Shown one piece after another: positions 24,485 to 34,832 of a stretch of 64,000 bases of DNA. The position numbers and the translations under genes were made by a program. This DNA is from Gigaspora margarita (taxonomy: Eukaryota > Glomeromycota > Glomeromycetes > Diversisporales > Gigasporaceae): positions 139,150-203,149 of the forward strand of contig WTPW01001159.1 of assembly GCA_009809945.1 (NCBI GenBank), written 5' to 3'. The notes under the pieces are model-generated. The model was given only the letters and a program-made list of their open reading frames with translations, made no database searches and had not been told where the DNA came from. Each line of letters begins with the position of its first letter. Position 1 is the stretch's first letter.

Positions 24485-24650
24485 ATAAATTCTGAGACAA
24501 CTGATAATAATATGATTGGCCGAATTCGATAAGTTTTTGAGTTCAGTGTTATCGGATTACTGTAATGCCGAAAAACCAACTCCGATAACACCAAATACAA
24601 ACTTATCAAATTCAGCGGAGCAATTCTTATCAGTTGTCCCAGAATTTATA
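24485..24650. mobile_element. Inverted-repeat MITE near the Helitron 3' end
   Basis: ATAAATTCTGAGACAACTGA pairs with TCAGTTGTCCCAGAATTTAT; inner segments TCCGATAACACC and AGTGTTATCGGA also pair. About 166 bp, no coding content. Confidence 0.75.
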
Positions 24651-24770
24651 ACAGCTATAATCTATCCTTAAATATGCACTTAATTACATTATACAAATAC
24701 TCAACATTTGTTTTTTATTTATAAAAAAATAATAAATATTAAAATTATATTGCTAATATACTAATAAGAT

Positions 24771-24801
24771 GGGTGGCGCTTCGCGCCACCTATCGCACTA
24801 G
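24771..24801 (+). other. Helitron 3' terminus: hairpin and CTAG
   Basis: Stem GGTGGCGC (24772-24779), loop TTC, stem GCGCCACC (24783-24790), spacer TATCGCA, end CTAG (24798-24801). In Helitrons this structure stops strand transfer. Confidence 0.78.
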
Positions 24802-24843
24802 TAAATTATAAAAAGTTGTATCTATCTATAATTGTTCACAATT

Positions 24844-24866
24844 TAGGTCGATCTCAAATCGACCTA
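24844..24866. repeat. Short perfect hairpin
   Basis: TAGGTCGAT and ATCGACCTA form a 9-bp stem with loop CTCAA, about 40 bp beyond the Helitron. No terminator or element context is established. Confidence 0.6.
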
Positions 24867-24869
24867 CGT

Positions 24870-26990
24870 AAGTAATTCTTAAATTTTGAAACGGCACGCA
24901 AATTATTTCTTAATCGGTGTGAAAAAGATAAGATTATATGACCAAGTGAGAATTATACAACCAGTAATAATTTACTTTATCATAAACGCTCATTTGCATA
25001 AATAAAAATTTATATAAAATTTTTATATAAAGAAATTAAAATATATATATATAAAATTGCGTAAATTACAGTTATATTAAAAAACTGCTTTATAAATTTA
25101 AATAAAAAAAAATCACATAATCAATAAAAAAAAAACACAAACAGTAAAATTTCACATGATTAAAAAATTGAACAATTTTTACATTAATACGTAGAACGCA
25201 TTCACATCGTCTTGCACATAGTAAATTACTTCTTTTGAGCCTGCCACACCTCTTTTCTTGCAAAATATAATGTCAGTTTTTACTTGAATTAACATCTGAA
25301 TTGACGATTTGAATAATTTCAGGACTAATGAGCTTTTAAAACACTATTCATGATGGCGTCATCAACTACTGTTTGCAAAATAAAACAATACCACATACAA
25401 ATCTTTTCAATGCATGTTGGAAGTTTATTATCATTAAAAAAAAAGGCATAAGCATAGTAAATCTTTCACCAGGTTTTCGTCTTGACTATTTTGTTTTGCA
25501 AGCATGCTTCATTACTTGGTGCATAGCACAACTTATAAAAATACGTCACTGGGTTTTCAATCGGCTTAATTGTTGAAGTTTTTTTAATTATACCAATATA
25601 AACAATTTTAAAATTTTGAGCTATCCAATATTTAAAATTTGGTTATGTGATTCGTTTGGATTTTTAAGTGCGGTTAAATATTGACTATATTTATTTCGAT
25701 CCATTAAAGAACATATGAATTAATATAATTAATATGACTTATGTAGTACACAATATATTTGTAGTACAATAAATTTTAAATAATTCTGAGATCTAATTTT
25801 TTATTTAATTTCATAATATAATAGAGTTAAAATAATTTAAATTAAGAATTGATAAGTTATTCCTAAATCGGTGAAAACTTAATGACGTAATCAATTCAAA
25901 ATCAAATTGCGAAATCTATACTACTCTTTCACTCTTACAAATATTTGCTCGCCTCCTTATTTATCATTATTGGTGCCACAACTTTCTCTGTCACGTTTGC
26001 ACAGAGTCAACGGTATATGCTAAGTCCTATAATGTTACCTGAGTTCATATTAAACGTGAATAGCTACCATCTCGAATGTATCTAATAATTAATAAAATTA
26101 AATGAAATCCAAATTATATTAACTACCCAGTGTAACCACAATTATTTAATAAAAAAAAAACTTAATTCAAGCGCAAAATATTTAAGAATGGCATAAATTA
26201 AACATTATGCTGTACTAATACGTATTTTATATACTTAAAAATGGGAAATTATTTTCGAACTTGAACCGAAATCAATCACAGCATTTAATAAATTAGGATA
26301 GCCGCGTAATTCGTTGTTCTGTGTAGAACTTGTACGATCAGATGTTATAGATACTTGTAGTTACTAGTACTAAGACGTGAATCTAAAATATCATTGTAAT
26401 TTACATTATTATCAAAATAATTTACTGTATTGTATGTAAAACTTAATAAGTAATCCAGTATATGATTAATAAAATGTGGTAATTTAGTTATATACCAGGT
26501 ATTAGGACCCGTAATCAAACGACGGGCTATATGAGAAGAAGTGGGAGCAACAAAGAGAAATCCCGTTATCGAATTTCAAGTTTATTGCTTTTCGGACTTA
26601 GTAATTGTGTTCGGCAAATAATAATAAATTTTGCAGCCCTAAATTAAGTATGGAAAGTATGTCACAGCAATATTTGGAGGTCGTCGTACTTGCATAAAAT
26701 CCCAGATTTTAATATAGTAAGATAATTATAAGTTTACATTTTTGTACATACGTAAACAAACTTTGCTTTTAACCTAAGCTCTACATATTATAGATCCGGA
26801 ACGTAGCGAAGGATCCTTAGTGTTTATGCAAGTTGATATCAAAATTATGTCTTTGATGCATTTTGCCCAAAATTAATGATTTTTGATGCGTCTCTTTCTA
26901 AATTTCCCGAAAGTTCTTAGATACATAACAAATATCGACTAAGTCCGTCCGCACGCTTGTTCAAATTTGTTAAATCTTCAATCGTGATCG
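24870..26990. other. About 2.1 kb without a recognisable gene
   Basis: AT-rich with preserved CpGs. The only structure I note is a stem GATCC (26793-26797) / GGATC (26811-26815) with a 13-nt loop, followed by TTAGT, loosely like a Helitron 3' end but lacking CTRR. No exon chain is visible. Confidence 0.45.
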
Positions 26991-27002
26991 TAGCACAGTT
27001 TT

Positions 27003-27084
27003 CGCCCTCCAGTATGGCTCGAACCGGAGACCCTGCGATTAGGACCCGGGAGCATAACCACTACGTTATCGACCCAAGGGCCCT
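27003..27084 (-). repeat. tRNA-like sequence with Pol III A/B boxes (tRNA relic or SINE head)
   Basis: On the minus strand GGTTCGAGCC (27016-27025) matches a B box, and ACGTAGTGGTTA (27055-27066) a tRNA A box / D arm with a pairing ATAAC/GTTAT stem. The anticodon loop could be read GTCCTAA (CCT). The T arm and acceptor stem pair poorly, so a functional tRNA is unlikely. A tRNA-derived SINE head or a tRNA pseudogene fits better. No SINE body or tail is defined. Confidence 0.45.
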
Positions 27085-27474
27085 AGTTCGTAGTTTTATG
27101 TCGATCTACTAACCAATAAAATCATGGTTATATCCAAAATGCGATCAGTGTGCTAAAACTAATATAGCGATAGATGTAATCAAGTTATTACCGGTAGCTT
27201 TTTGATTGGTTATACAACCCATGAACAAGAATAATATAACGATGAGTAAGTTATTATGATCAAGAATGTCTTCACAATTCAAATTCATTAATAATTGTTT
27301 AATCACGATAATACCAAATCACCATAACACATACAGCCTTGTGTGTCGTTTTTTAACAAAATTCTTTTATGGAAATCATGAATCAACCAATTATTATTGC
27401 TCGTCTCATCGTGTGCCCCTTCCTCGCACACAACAGTCGTGACCAACCTTCTTTACAGAAACTAGTACTTTTTT

Positions 27475-27875
27475 TTAGATGAGTTTAAGATAGTTTAAGA
27501 TAATATTAAAGTTATTAATATTATTTTTTTTATAATTAAAAGATTATTTTAAGATTTAAAATCTAAAAATAATAATATTATTATGGTTTAATAATTATAA
27601 ATTATTATAAGATAATTATATGATTATTGGTTAAGATTATTTTAAGATGTTTTTAAGATTTTACTAAGATTTTTTTAAGATGATGATAAGATTATTTTAA
27701 GATTATTTTAAGATTACTATAAGATTATTTTAAGATTATTTTAAGATGGTTTTAAGATTATTATAAGATAAGATTATTATAAGATTATTTTAAGATTATT
27801 ATAAGATTAATAGGAGTATTATAAGATTATTATAAGACATAATTTTGATAATTTTATTATAATCTTTAAGATTAT
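27475..27875 (+). repeat. AAGATTATTTT minisatellite
   Basis: About thirty imperfect copies of an 11-bp unit (TTTTAAGATTA, TATAAGATTA and variants). Low-complexity, no gene. Confidence 0.9.
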
Positions 27876-27879
27876 AATA

Positions 27880-28434
27880 AATCAATGGAAAAAAATTAGG
27901 TAGTTTCTGTAAAGTTCATAACTACAGTCACATCCTTTTATGCAAACGACGTCATACAGTATGAGATAGGGTCGCGGAACAAGCCGCAGGACGTCACGTG
28001 AGCAGATCTTTTCAAGGATAGTACTTCGATCTCTTTGTTTGTTTCTTTTTATTTTCGCGACAAGTCCGGTGACTCTGTAGTAATGTATCACCCCCTTCTG
28101 CTCAACCCCTCTCTTCTTCCTCTTCTTTCTTCTTTTTCTTTTCCTTTTGGGCGTGGTGCGAGGGATAGCTGGACACAATGTCGAGCAGAAAATTCAAAGA
28201 ACAAAGAGATCGATGCAGATCATCAGATTACCTAAAATACCATTTCGTCAGTGATCTGCTGTCACACGGAAAGTCCGGTGACTCGCAATAATGTCCTGTC
28301 ATGATCAATTTTGAGAGGTTACAGCAGATCAGTATGGTATGAATGATCAGAATTATATAGTATGGAATACGGGTATTTTACACCCATTCATAGTAGATTG
28401 ATTTTAGAAAATACTAATCGATACTTATACTGAT
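27880..28434. other. Less AT-rich block with a direct repeat, no gene assigned
   Basis: The string AAGTCCGGTGACTC occurs at about 28063 and again near 28271, each time followed within a few bases by AATAATGT/AGTAATGT. Small frames on both strands cover a pyrimidine-rich TCTTCTTTC tract and look like chance. It might be an exon or promoter of an unrecognised gene. Confidence 0.35.
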
Positions 28435-28724
28435 TAATGATGCCTGACGTAATTATTTTTGCGATGACGAATGACGTCTCATGGTTTCGTCATGACGAAA
28501 CCTTGACGATTGACGAACCCCCGACGATTGACGAAACCTATGACGAATTGACGAAACCTATGACTAACTGACGAAACCTATGACATATTGACGAAAGCTT
28601 TGACGAAACCTCTAGCGATTGATGAAACTTTGGCAACCGATTCATCCAGTAATTAAACAACAAGCTTCTATATATTGATCTAACCTTAAATTGTTTCAAA
28701 AAATGATATTTCATTATAAGGTTT

Positions 28725-28921
28725 CATTGGCTTTTGTCTTTTTTCTTCTTTCGCACGTTCAAACATGTGTCGGGTTGATCCGGAATAGTCATTTATGTCG
28801 GGTTGATCGGAATCATCAAAATTTGTGTACAGGTTTATTTTCGTCGATTCCGGATCAGCTCGACATAGATTCCAAACACGTGCGAAAAAAGGAAGAAACC
28901 GAATATACTTGAAAACCAATG
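28725..28921. mobile_element. Inverted-repeat MITE nested in the hAT-like element
   Basis: CATTGG...TCTTTCGCACGTTC on the left pairs with ACGTGCGAAAAAAGGAAG...CCAATG on the right, and GTTGATCCGGAAT pairs with ATTCCGGATCAGC. About 197 bp; frames on both strands across it are palindrome artefacts. Confidence 0.65.
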
Positions 28922-29020
28922 TTTAGATCGACCTTAGTGCACTAATTAAAAATGACGGGAACGAAATTTTACGTATAATTAGCACCAATCTATCGTTGTA
29001 GTCTCCAACATTAACGCCAT

Positions 29021-29281
29021 TGGGCCGTTTGAATTTAAAAATTCGTTTAACGTTATCCCCCCCCACCAATGGAGCTCCCCTCGACATTAAACAAGCCAAT
29101 AGAAATCGAGTATAAAAAATATAAATAAATCAAAAAAAAAAAACCGGGTATAAATGAACCCAAATCAGGTACATTTTGAACCTAATTTAGGTCTGTTTAA
29201 TTTTAGTGTTTGTTTACCCCCCCCCCCCTCAAGCAAATATGAAAAAAGTGACGTTAAACGAATCTTTAAATTCAAACGGTC
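29021..29281. mobile_element. Inverted-repeat MITE, GGCCGTTTGAATTTAAA ends
   Basis: GGGCCGTTTGAATTTAAAAA followed by TTCGTTTAACGTTA pairs with TAACGTTTAGAATTT-like sequence at 29250-29281 (GACGTTAAACGAATC, TTTAAATTCAAACGGT). C-runs of 8-11 bases sit inside each arm. A target duplication is not clear. Confidence 0.65.
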
Positions 29282-29887
29282 TTACCCTAAACTTCTATCT
29301 TTATGCGCTTTGTTTATTTACTCCTTTTTTGATTTGTTATTCGTAAATAAGTAAAATCACGATGGATAATAATAATAATGTAATGGATATCTTAATATAA
29401 TATGTATATATTATTATGCAACCTATATTGATTCTCTATCGCTGTTATTAATTATGCATTATCGCCTAAAACATCGTTTTTTTTAGCTCTTATCGTTATC
29501 GTTATTAAAACACTTAACTTTTTATAAACGCAGTAATTAACACTTTCTTGTATGGAATATAACTCTTCAGGTTTCTTCATAGGTTTCAATTCGTCATAGG
29601 TTTTGTCAATTCATCATAGGTTTCGTCAATTAGTCATAAGTTTCGTAGGGGTTTCGTCGATCATCAATCGTCAATCAGAAATAACCTGACGAATGGTTTC
29701 ATCATTCGTCAATATTTCGTCATTCGTCCGGCATCATTAATTCTGACCTACTGAACTGCTGTAATTTTCCCATACTAGTCATCCGTACCATACTATCTGC
29801 TATATTCTCAAATATTGAGTGTCATTGTTTCGCATCATTTCTAAATTTATGTCTATTCTGAATTAACATGTGTTATTCATGAACGTA

Positions 29888-30032
29888 CCCCCAACGGGCC
29901 AAATGGGCTTATTTTGGAAATTAATTCGGGGCATCTTCAAAACACTGGTCGTATTATAAATTATTATGTGACTCCTATTTTTGAACGATGGTCAAAATTA
30001 ATTTCCAAAAAAAGCCGTTAGGCCCGTTGGGT
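29888..30032. mobile_element. 145-bp TA-target MITE
   Basis: Ends CCCCCAACGGGCC and ACCCAACGGGCC are inverted, with TA outside each (29886-29887, 30033-30034). Inner arms GAAATTAATT / AATTAATTTCC also pair. Confidence 0.75.
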
Positions 30033-30412
30033 TACCAACTACTCTAGCATCACCACCTAAAAAAGTTTCGCTACTATTCCGCCAGCCAATCAGACTTCGA
30101 GATCAGGTGTAACGCGAAGAACGCAAAAAATCAAAATAAACCAAAAATCGTTCTTAAATCAACATTTTACCTATAAATACTTACTGCGCACTAACATTAA
30201 TAATTATTATTAGATAAATTATATAATACATCAGTTAAAAGGTTTTTTTACAATAAATCACCACAATAGTCAGTAAGTTTTGTAACAAAGTTTTTTTACA
30301 GTAAATGTGATAGAAACCACAATTGTTAATTCCAATACGAACCAACTCAAACAATACTGTTTGATTAGGGATTGGACCTGTATTCGGGTTAGCAGGGGTA
30401 CCCGTGGGTAGG

Positions 30413-30976
30413 CCGTGTAACAGGGCAGTGAAAAATATCGATTTATATTGATTATATGCAAATCGATATTTTTAGGCCATATCATAGGGAAATCGATATT
30501 TTTGCAATTTTTAATACGGTGTAACAATACCACTTCGGGCAAAATTAAGAGTAAATTTGGGCTCGACAATACAAATTGGCTAACCTGAACTGTAGGCAAG
30601 TTTTGAAAAGTAGACAATCAACAAACAGAAAAAATTTTTGCCAGAAAGTTACATTACAGTATAACCCGCAATAGTCACATGCCAAATCAGACATTCTATG
30701 TGCCTAGCCTATTGTAAGATTGTGACTAATGCAAGAATATATATATAGTGTATATAGTTAAATAGAAGAATTGATGTGACTATAGCGAGATTGTGACTAA
30801 TGCGAATGTGACTACTGCGGGGGTTATATTGTTTTGATCACGTTAAATTATGTTACACCAAATCATACATTCTGATTGGCCAATCTTGGTAAATCGATAT
30901 AAATCGATATTTTTTACTATATCAATAAATTTTTTTGCCAAATCAAATCGATATTTGCACTGTCCCTGCCATGTAA
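30413..30976. mobile_element. hAT-like MITE with AAATCGATAT subterminal repeats
   Basis: The element is about 30421-30968 (548 bp). Ends CAGGGCAGTGAAAAATATCG and, from the right, CAGGGACAGTGCAAATATCG match. The flanks CCGTGTAA and CCATGTAA are an 8-bp duplication with one mismatch. AAATCGATATTTTT recurs several times just inside both ends. It carries a nested TA-target MITE. No transposase. Confidence 0.78.
30662..30826. mobile_element. TA-target MITE nested in the hAT-like MITE
   Basis: Ends TAACCCGCAATAGTCACAT and, from the right, TAACCCCCGCAGTAGTCACA, with TA on both sides (30660-30661, 30827-30828). About 165 bp. Removing it restores a shorter hAT-like MITE. Confidence 0.72.
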
Positions 30977-31807
30977 CTGGGGGTAAGATTCTATTACCCG
31001 GTAAAAACTGGTAACCAATCAAATAAGAATACCAAAAGTAACATCCAGGGTACTATTGGTGATTAATTGAATAGTACCGGGTACTATATTCAGTACTAGA
31101 GTTTAGATATAAATCCATTTCATGATATAAAACCAAATCTGCAATACTACATGATCTATAGCACAAATGCATAGATATATGTTTTCTTTATTTTTTCCTA
31201 TTTAGTATAAATATTTTTACCCAATTCGGTTAAATTTATCAAAATTCAAGAAAGAAACCTGTTTGAGTAGTGATTTCCATATGATTACCTTATTTATCTC
31301 AGCATTATAGTATGCTCAACGTGCTATCACATTAAATGTGCAGTTGGCAGGTAATTTTATGGTCTTCAAAATTATGAGGTAACACGTTCAATGTGGTGGA
31401 CTTAAAATTATTATTCTCATATCACATAGGTACGCCCATAGTTTCCCCACAAAAACATTAATAAATGAGTTTACCTCTAACGTGGCTTCACCCTAATCTC
31501 ACCCTAACCCTAAGGGTTTCATTGGATAAAAATCACGGGGGTAAAATTTTTTGTGGGAGAGTTACCACAGCTGGCGAATTGCACGACTAACGTACTAATG
31601 CATCCAACATGTAGTATAATAAACCTAAATGTATATAAACACCCATATTTTCAAATTTAATAAAGCAGAATCTTCTCAAAAGGAAGTAAACTTAAGTTGT
31701 GCTGAAAAGACCTTTTTCTATTTTTAATCGAAAAGTCTTTTCAGCTTATTTCGTATTATTATAAATCTTGTTCCAATATCCTCTAACAGTAAATTCCTAT
31801 AGTTCGA
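30977..31807. other. No gene recognised
   Basis: Contains a short CTAACCCTAAGGG telomere-like motif near 31500 and an inverted pair AAAGACCTTTTTC / GAAAAGTCTTTTCAGC around 31705-31745. No coding exon is supported. Confidence 0.45.
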
Positions 31808-32369
31808 GCCCATGCCAGTGTTTCGGCCTAAACCTCTCCTCAAAGTCCGAAATGTTTCGGCCCTGGAGTTTCGGTTTCGCCCAAAATCCGAAACCTCCGA
31901 AATGGGCGAAACCTCCGAAACGGGCGAAACCTCCGAAATGGGCGAAACCCTCCGAAACTGGGCGAAACCGAAACTTCCGAAACTTTCGAAACCTCTGAAA
32001 CCTAGCGAATTGAAGAAATATATATATATATATTATATATATTACATACATTATGCGTCACTTTGAATTTATGTTAATTCATAAAATAGCGTCATATGAC
32101 GTCCCCAGCTAATACAGTTAGTTTTTTAATAATAATAAAAAATTTATAACTAATACATTAACTCAACTACAAGGGGAAGGGAATCCGATTCTTAATATAA
32201 ACTATAACTAAGACATATTAGTCCTAAATCATCGTTGAGACAATGTCTAGGGCGAAATGTCTGAGACAAAAGGTCTGAGGAAACTTAGCTAAGGCTAAAG
32301 AATGGTGCCGTAAATAGCTTATTACTACAATTATATTTACGACATATATTTTTACACAGACTTTTTAAA

Positions 32370-32485
32370 ACCATTATTGTCGTAATTATTACATGTAATT
32401 ATTACGACATGTCGCAATTATTATGACGTGTCGTAATAATTACGACGTGTCGTAATAATTACGATATGTCGTAATAATTACTAAT
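32370..32485. repeat. TACGACATGTCGTAATAAT palindromic tandem repeat
   Basis: Five to six copies of a 17-18-bp palindromic unit, with related copies near 33625-33665 and, decayed, at 34670-34745 in the other arm. In decayed copies CGACATGTCG becomes TGACATGTCA-like. Confidence 0.85.
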
Positions 32486-33449
32486 AGCCTATGCGTTGAC
32501 GATAGTCACGATAGGGTTATTTTCACGAGGATAATCTGATTTGTGCTATGAGATTGAAGCTTATATGAAAAGGTAATAGCATATGATTGTATGCAATGAG
32601 AGATTATAGATATGCATGTGATAGATATTATAGGTACGTACTTAAGTATGCAGGCGGCAGAGATAATAAAGATACATGTGGGTGTAAATGGTGAATCTCG
32701 GTGCTTTCTTACTTCGCTTGTCTTGTCACTTGTTCTCTTCGATGCCCGATTATAATCTGGCTCCCATCCCTCCCACCCTCTCTCTCATTCATTGCACCTA
32801 GCGCCCTGCCTGTTGTCATGTGTAACGAGTTGAATGCGCTGCACCATAGGTGGGCTCGAACTCGCTATTTTATGTGGATGTTATCATGTGTACCGAGTTG
32901 AAGTGGTGTCAACTCGCTACACTTATAACAGTTATATGTAAGGAGTTGAATGCGCCACTATATAAAAATTGATATCATGTGTAATGAATTGAATGCGCCG
33001 CACCATAGCGTGGGCTCGAACTCACTATTATGAAAAATTGATGTTGTATGTAACGAGTGGAATGTGCCGCACCATAAACGTGGGCTTGAACTCGCAAAAA
33101 AAAAAAAAAGGTAGAATGCGCCACACCTTAGCGTTGGCGATCCTCAATTATGCTTTGTTACATGAGCATATTTACATGCACATAGAGTAGTTATGGGCAC
33201 AATATGCAATAGCAGAAGAGAAGTGATGAAGTGGAGCACTACTCCCATCATGTATCTTCTAATATCCAATAAAGACAGTGTTTAATATGAAATCCGAGCG
33301 AGAATAATTACTACATACAAATTACTACATGTAGTAATAATTGTACCAATTATTCCATTTTTGCATTTTAATTTTTTCTCCGGTGTCACCCGATGATGAC
33401 TTAATTTTACGGAATCACCCGATAGGTCCGATAAAAAAACCCCAAAATT

Positions 33450-33605
33450 TGTGCAAACCGAAGAATTAACTTTGCGTGACCTTAGATGTGAACATGAATT
33501 AATTTAGGCCATGCAAAGTTTTTTTTTTNAAAAAAAAAAATCCGACCCGCCGAAATTTTGAAACTCAGGTTATGCAAAGCGAAAAATTAACTTCACGTGG
33601 CCTAA
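33450..33605. repeat. Inverted pair with AACTTTGCRTGRCC ends
   Basis: AATTAACTTTGCGTGACCTTAG, GGCCATGCAAAGTT, GTTATGCAAAGCG and AATTAACTTCACGTGGCC recur in both orientations within 150 bp around a poly-T/N/poly-A centre (N at 33529). Similar CTATGCAAAGTTAATTTTT strings occur at 38570 and 38605. Possibly a small MITE. Confidence 0.5.
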
Positions 33606-34832
33606 TAATAATTACTACAATAGTAATAATACGACATGTCGTAATAAATAATTATTACATTACGACAAATTGCATTTTGAATTACGGCACCAATCATTAT
33701 GCAAAATTCATAGGATTCACGTTTATACTTGTTAGTGCTGATTTACTGTATTATGATTAAGGAATTACCAAGTACGGTTTGTGTATTTTATTTTATTATG
33801 TACATACGTACAGTACATATCTGACAATAAAAGGCTTCTAAAAAAAATCAAAAAATATTTCCTCTAGTAAAGGCCACTTCTTTTTATGCCACAAATACGA
33901 ATTTTAGTTCCTAACTATCATTTATGTGAAACTTAGTGTTTATTATTTTTGGAAGTTTTAGAAGTTTCACCCAGTTTCGCCCAGTTTCGGAGGTTTCGGA
34001 AGTTTCGCCGAGTTTCGCCCAGTTTTGGAGGTTTCGGAGGATTCGGCTTTGAGACCTTTGGCGAAACTAGGTTTCGGAGGTTTCGCCAGTTTCGCCCAGC
34101 CGAAACTTTTGGTTTAGGCCGAAACACTGGCCCATGCTATAGTGCGGCACATTCAATTCATTACACATGATATCAATTTTTATATAATGGCACATTCAAC
34201 TCCTTATGACTATCTTAACTTTTATAAGTGTAGCAAGTTGATACCACTTCAACTTGGTACACATAATAAAATCCATATAAAATAGCGAGTTTGAGCCCAT
34301 GCTATAGTGCAGCACATTCAACTAATTATACATGACAACAGGCAGGGCATTAGGTGCAATGAATCGGATAGAGGGTGGGAGGGATGGGAGCCAGATTATA
34401 ATCGGGCATCGAAGAGAACAAGTAACAAGACAAGCGAAATAAGAAAGCACTGAGATTCACCATTTACACGCACATGTATCTTTATAATCTCTGCCGCATG
34501 CATATTTAAGTGCATACCTATAATCTCTATCACATGCATATCTATAATCTCTTATTGCATACAATCATATGCTATTACCTTTTCATATAAGCCTCAATCT
34601 CATAGTACAAATCAGATTATCCTTGCAATAATAACCCTATCATGACTATCGTCAATGCATAGGGCTATATTACATGTCATAATTATTATGAAATAGCGTA
34701 ATTATTACGACACGTCATAATTATTACAACACGTCGTAATAATTACAACAATTATGGTTTTAAAAAGTCTTTGTAAAAATATATGTCGTAAATATAATTG
34801 TTATAATTAGCTATTTATGGCACCATACTTTA

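Larger units (their letters stand above)
20510..24801 (+). mobile_element. Non-autonomous Helitron, 4.3 kb
   Basis: The 5' end is TCTATTATATTAAAAC starting at 20510 after an A. The 3' end is CTAG (24798-24801) followed by T, with an 8-bp perfect stem GGTGGCGC/GCGCCACC (24772-24790, loop TTC) seven bases before CTAG. A 5' TC, a 3' hairpin plus CTRR and insertion between A and T are the defining features of Helitrons, which move by rolling-circle replication. No Rep/helicase frame is present, so it needs an autonomous partner. Cargo includes a fragment of the TAATGATGCC family, ATT microsatellites, a PIF-like MITE, a degenerate tandem repeat and a further MITE. I cannot exclude that the two ends belong to different overlapping copies. 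Confidence 0.75.
28427..29747. mobile_element. hAT-like element of the TAATGATGCC family
   Basis: The element is 28435-29739 (1305 bp). Termini TAATGATGCCTGACG and, from the right, TAATGATGCCGGACG are inverted. They are flanked by ATACTGAT (28427-28434) and ATTCTGAC (29740-29747), 6 of 8 identical, fitting an aged 8-bp hAT duplication. Both subterminal zones are tandem arrays of TTGACGAAACCTATGACGAA, inverted relative to each other. The centre holds two smaller inverted-repeat elements. No transposase. Confidence 0.7.
31808..34137. mobile_element. 2.3-kb hAT-type element with CCGAAAC subterminal arrays
   Basis: The element is 31816-34129. Both ends are CAGTGTTTCGGCCTAAACC, a perfect 19-bp terminal inverted repeat. 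Both flanks are GCCCATGC (31808-31815 and 34130-34137), a perfect 8-bp target duplication, diagnostic of hAT-type transposition. Just inside lie arrays of CCGAAACCTCCGAAATGGGC-like units (31850-32010; 33948-34105 inverted). Frames across these arrays (repeats of FRNFRNFR-like or ETSEMGETSE) are repeat artefacts. The middle carries no transposase frame but does carry 0.7 kb that is inverted relative to the right flank. CpG is well preserved, suggesting a recent insertion. A single N lies at 33529. Confidence 0.88.
32303..34832. repeat. Large inverted repeat, arms 32303-32965 and 34134-34832
   Basis: Left-arm landmarks (AATGGTGCCGTAAATAGCTT, AAGCTTATATGAAAAGGTAA, GGCTCCCATCCCTCCCACCC) reappear reverse-complemented, in reverse order, in the right arm. 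The left arm lies inside the hAT-type element; the right arm lies outside it and was the insertion target. The right arm is CpG-poorer than the left. Inside the arms a roughly 100-bp unit with GTAACGAGTTGAATGCGC and GCGTGGGCTCGAACTC is repeated. Confidence 0.8.

Noticed and set aside
26793..26820. Second Helitron 3' end
   Set aside because: A GATCC/GGATC stem precedes TTAGT, but the stem is only 5 bp with a long loop and the end is not CTRR.
27003..27084. Functional tRNA-Arg (CCT)
   Set aside because: The anticodon loop can be read that way but the T arm and acceptor stem do not pair properly; listed as tRNA-like only.
31768..32066. Overlapping frames on both strands with repeats such as FRKFRKFRFRP and ETSEMGETSE
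   Set aside because: They are six-frame readings of the CCGAAAC subterminal array of the hAT-type element; both strands are open because the repeat lacks stops.
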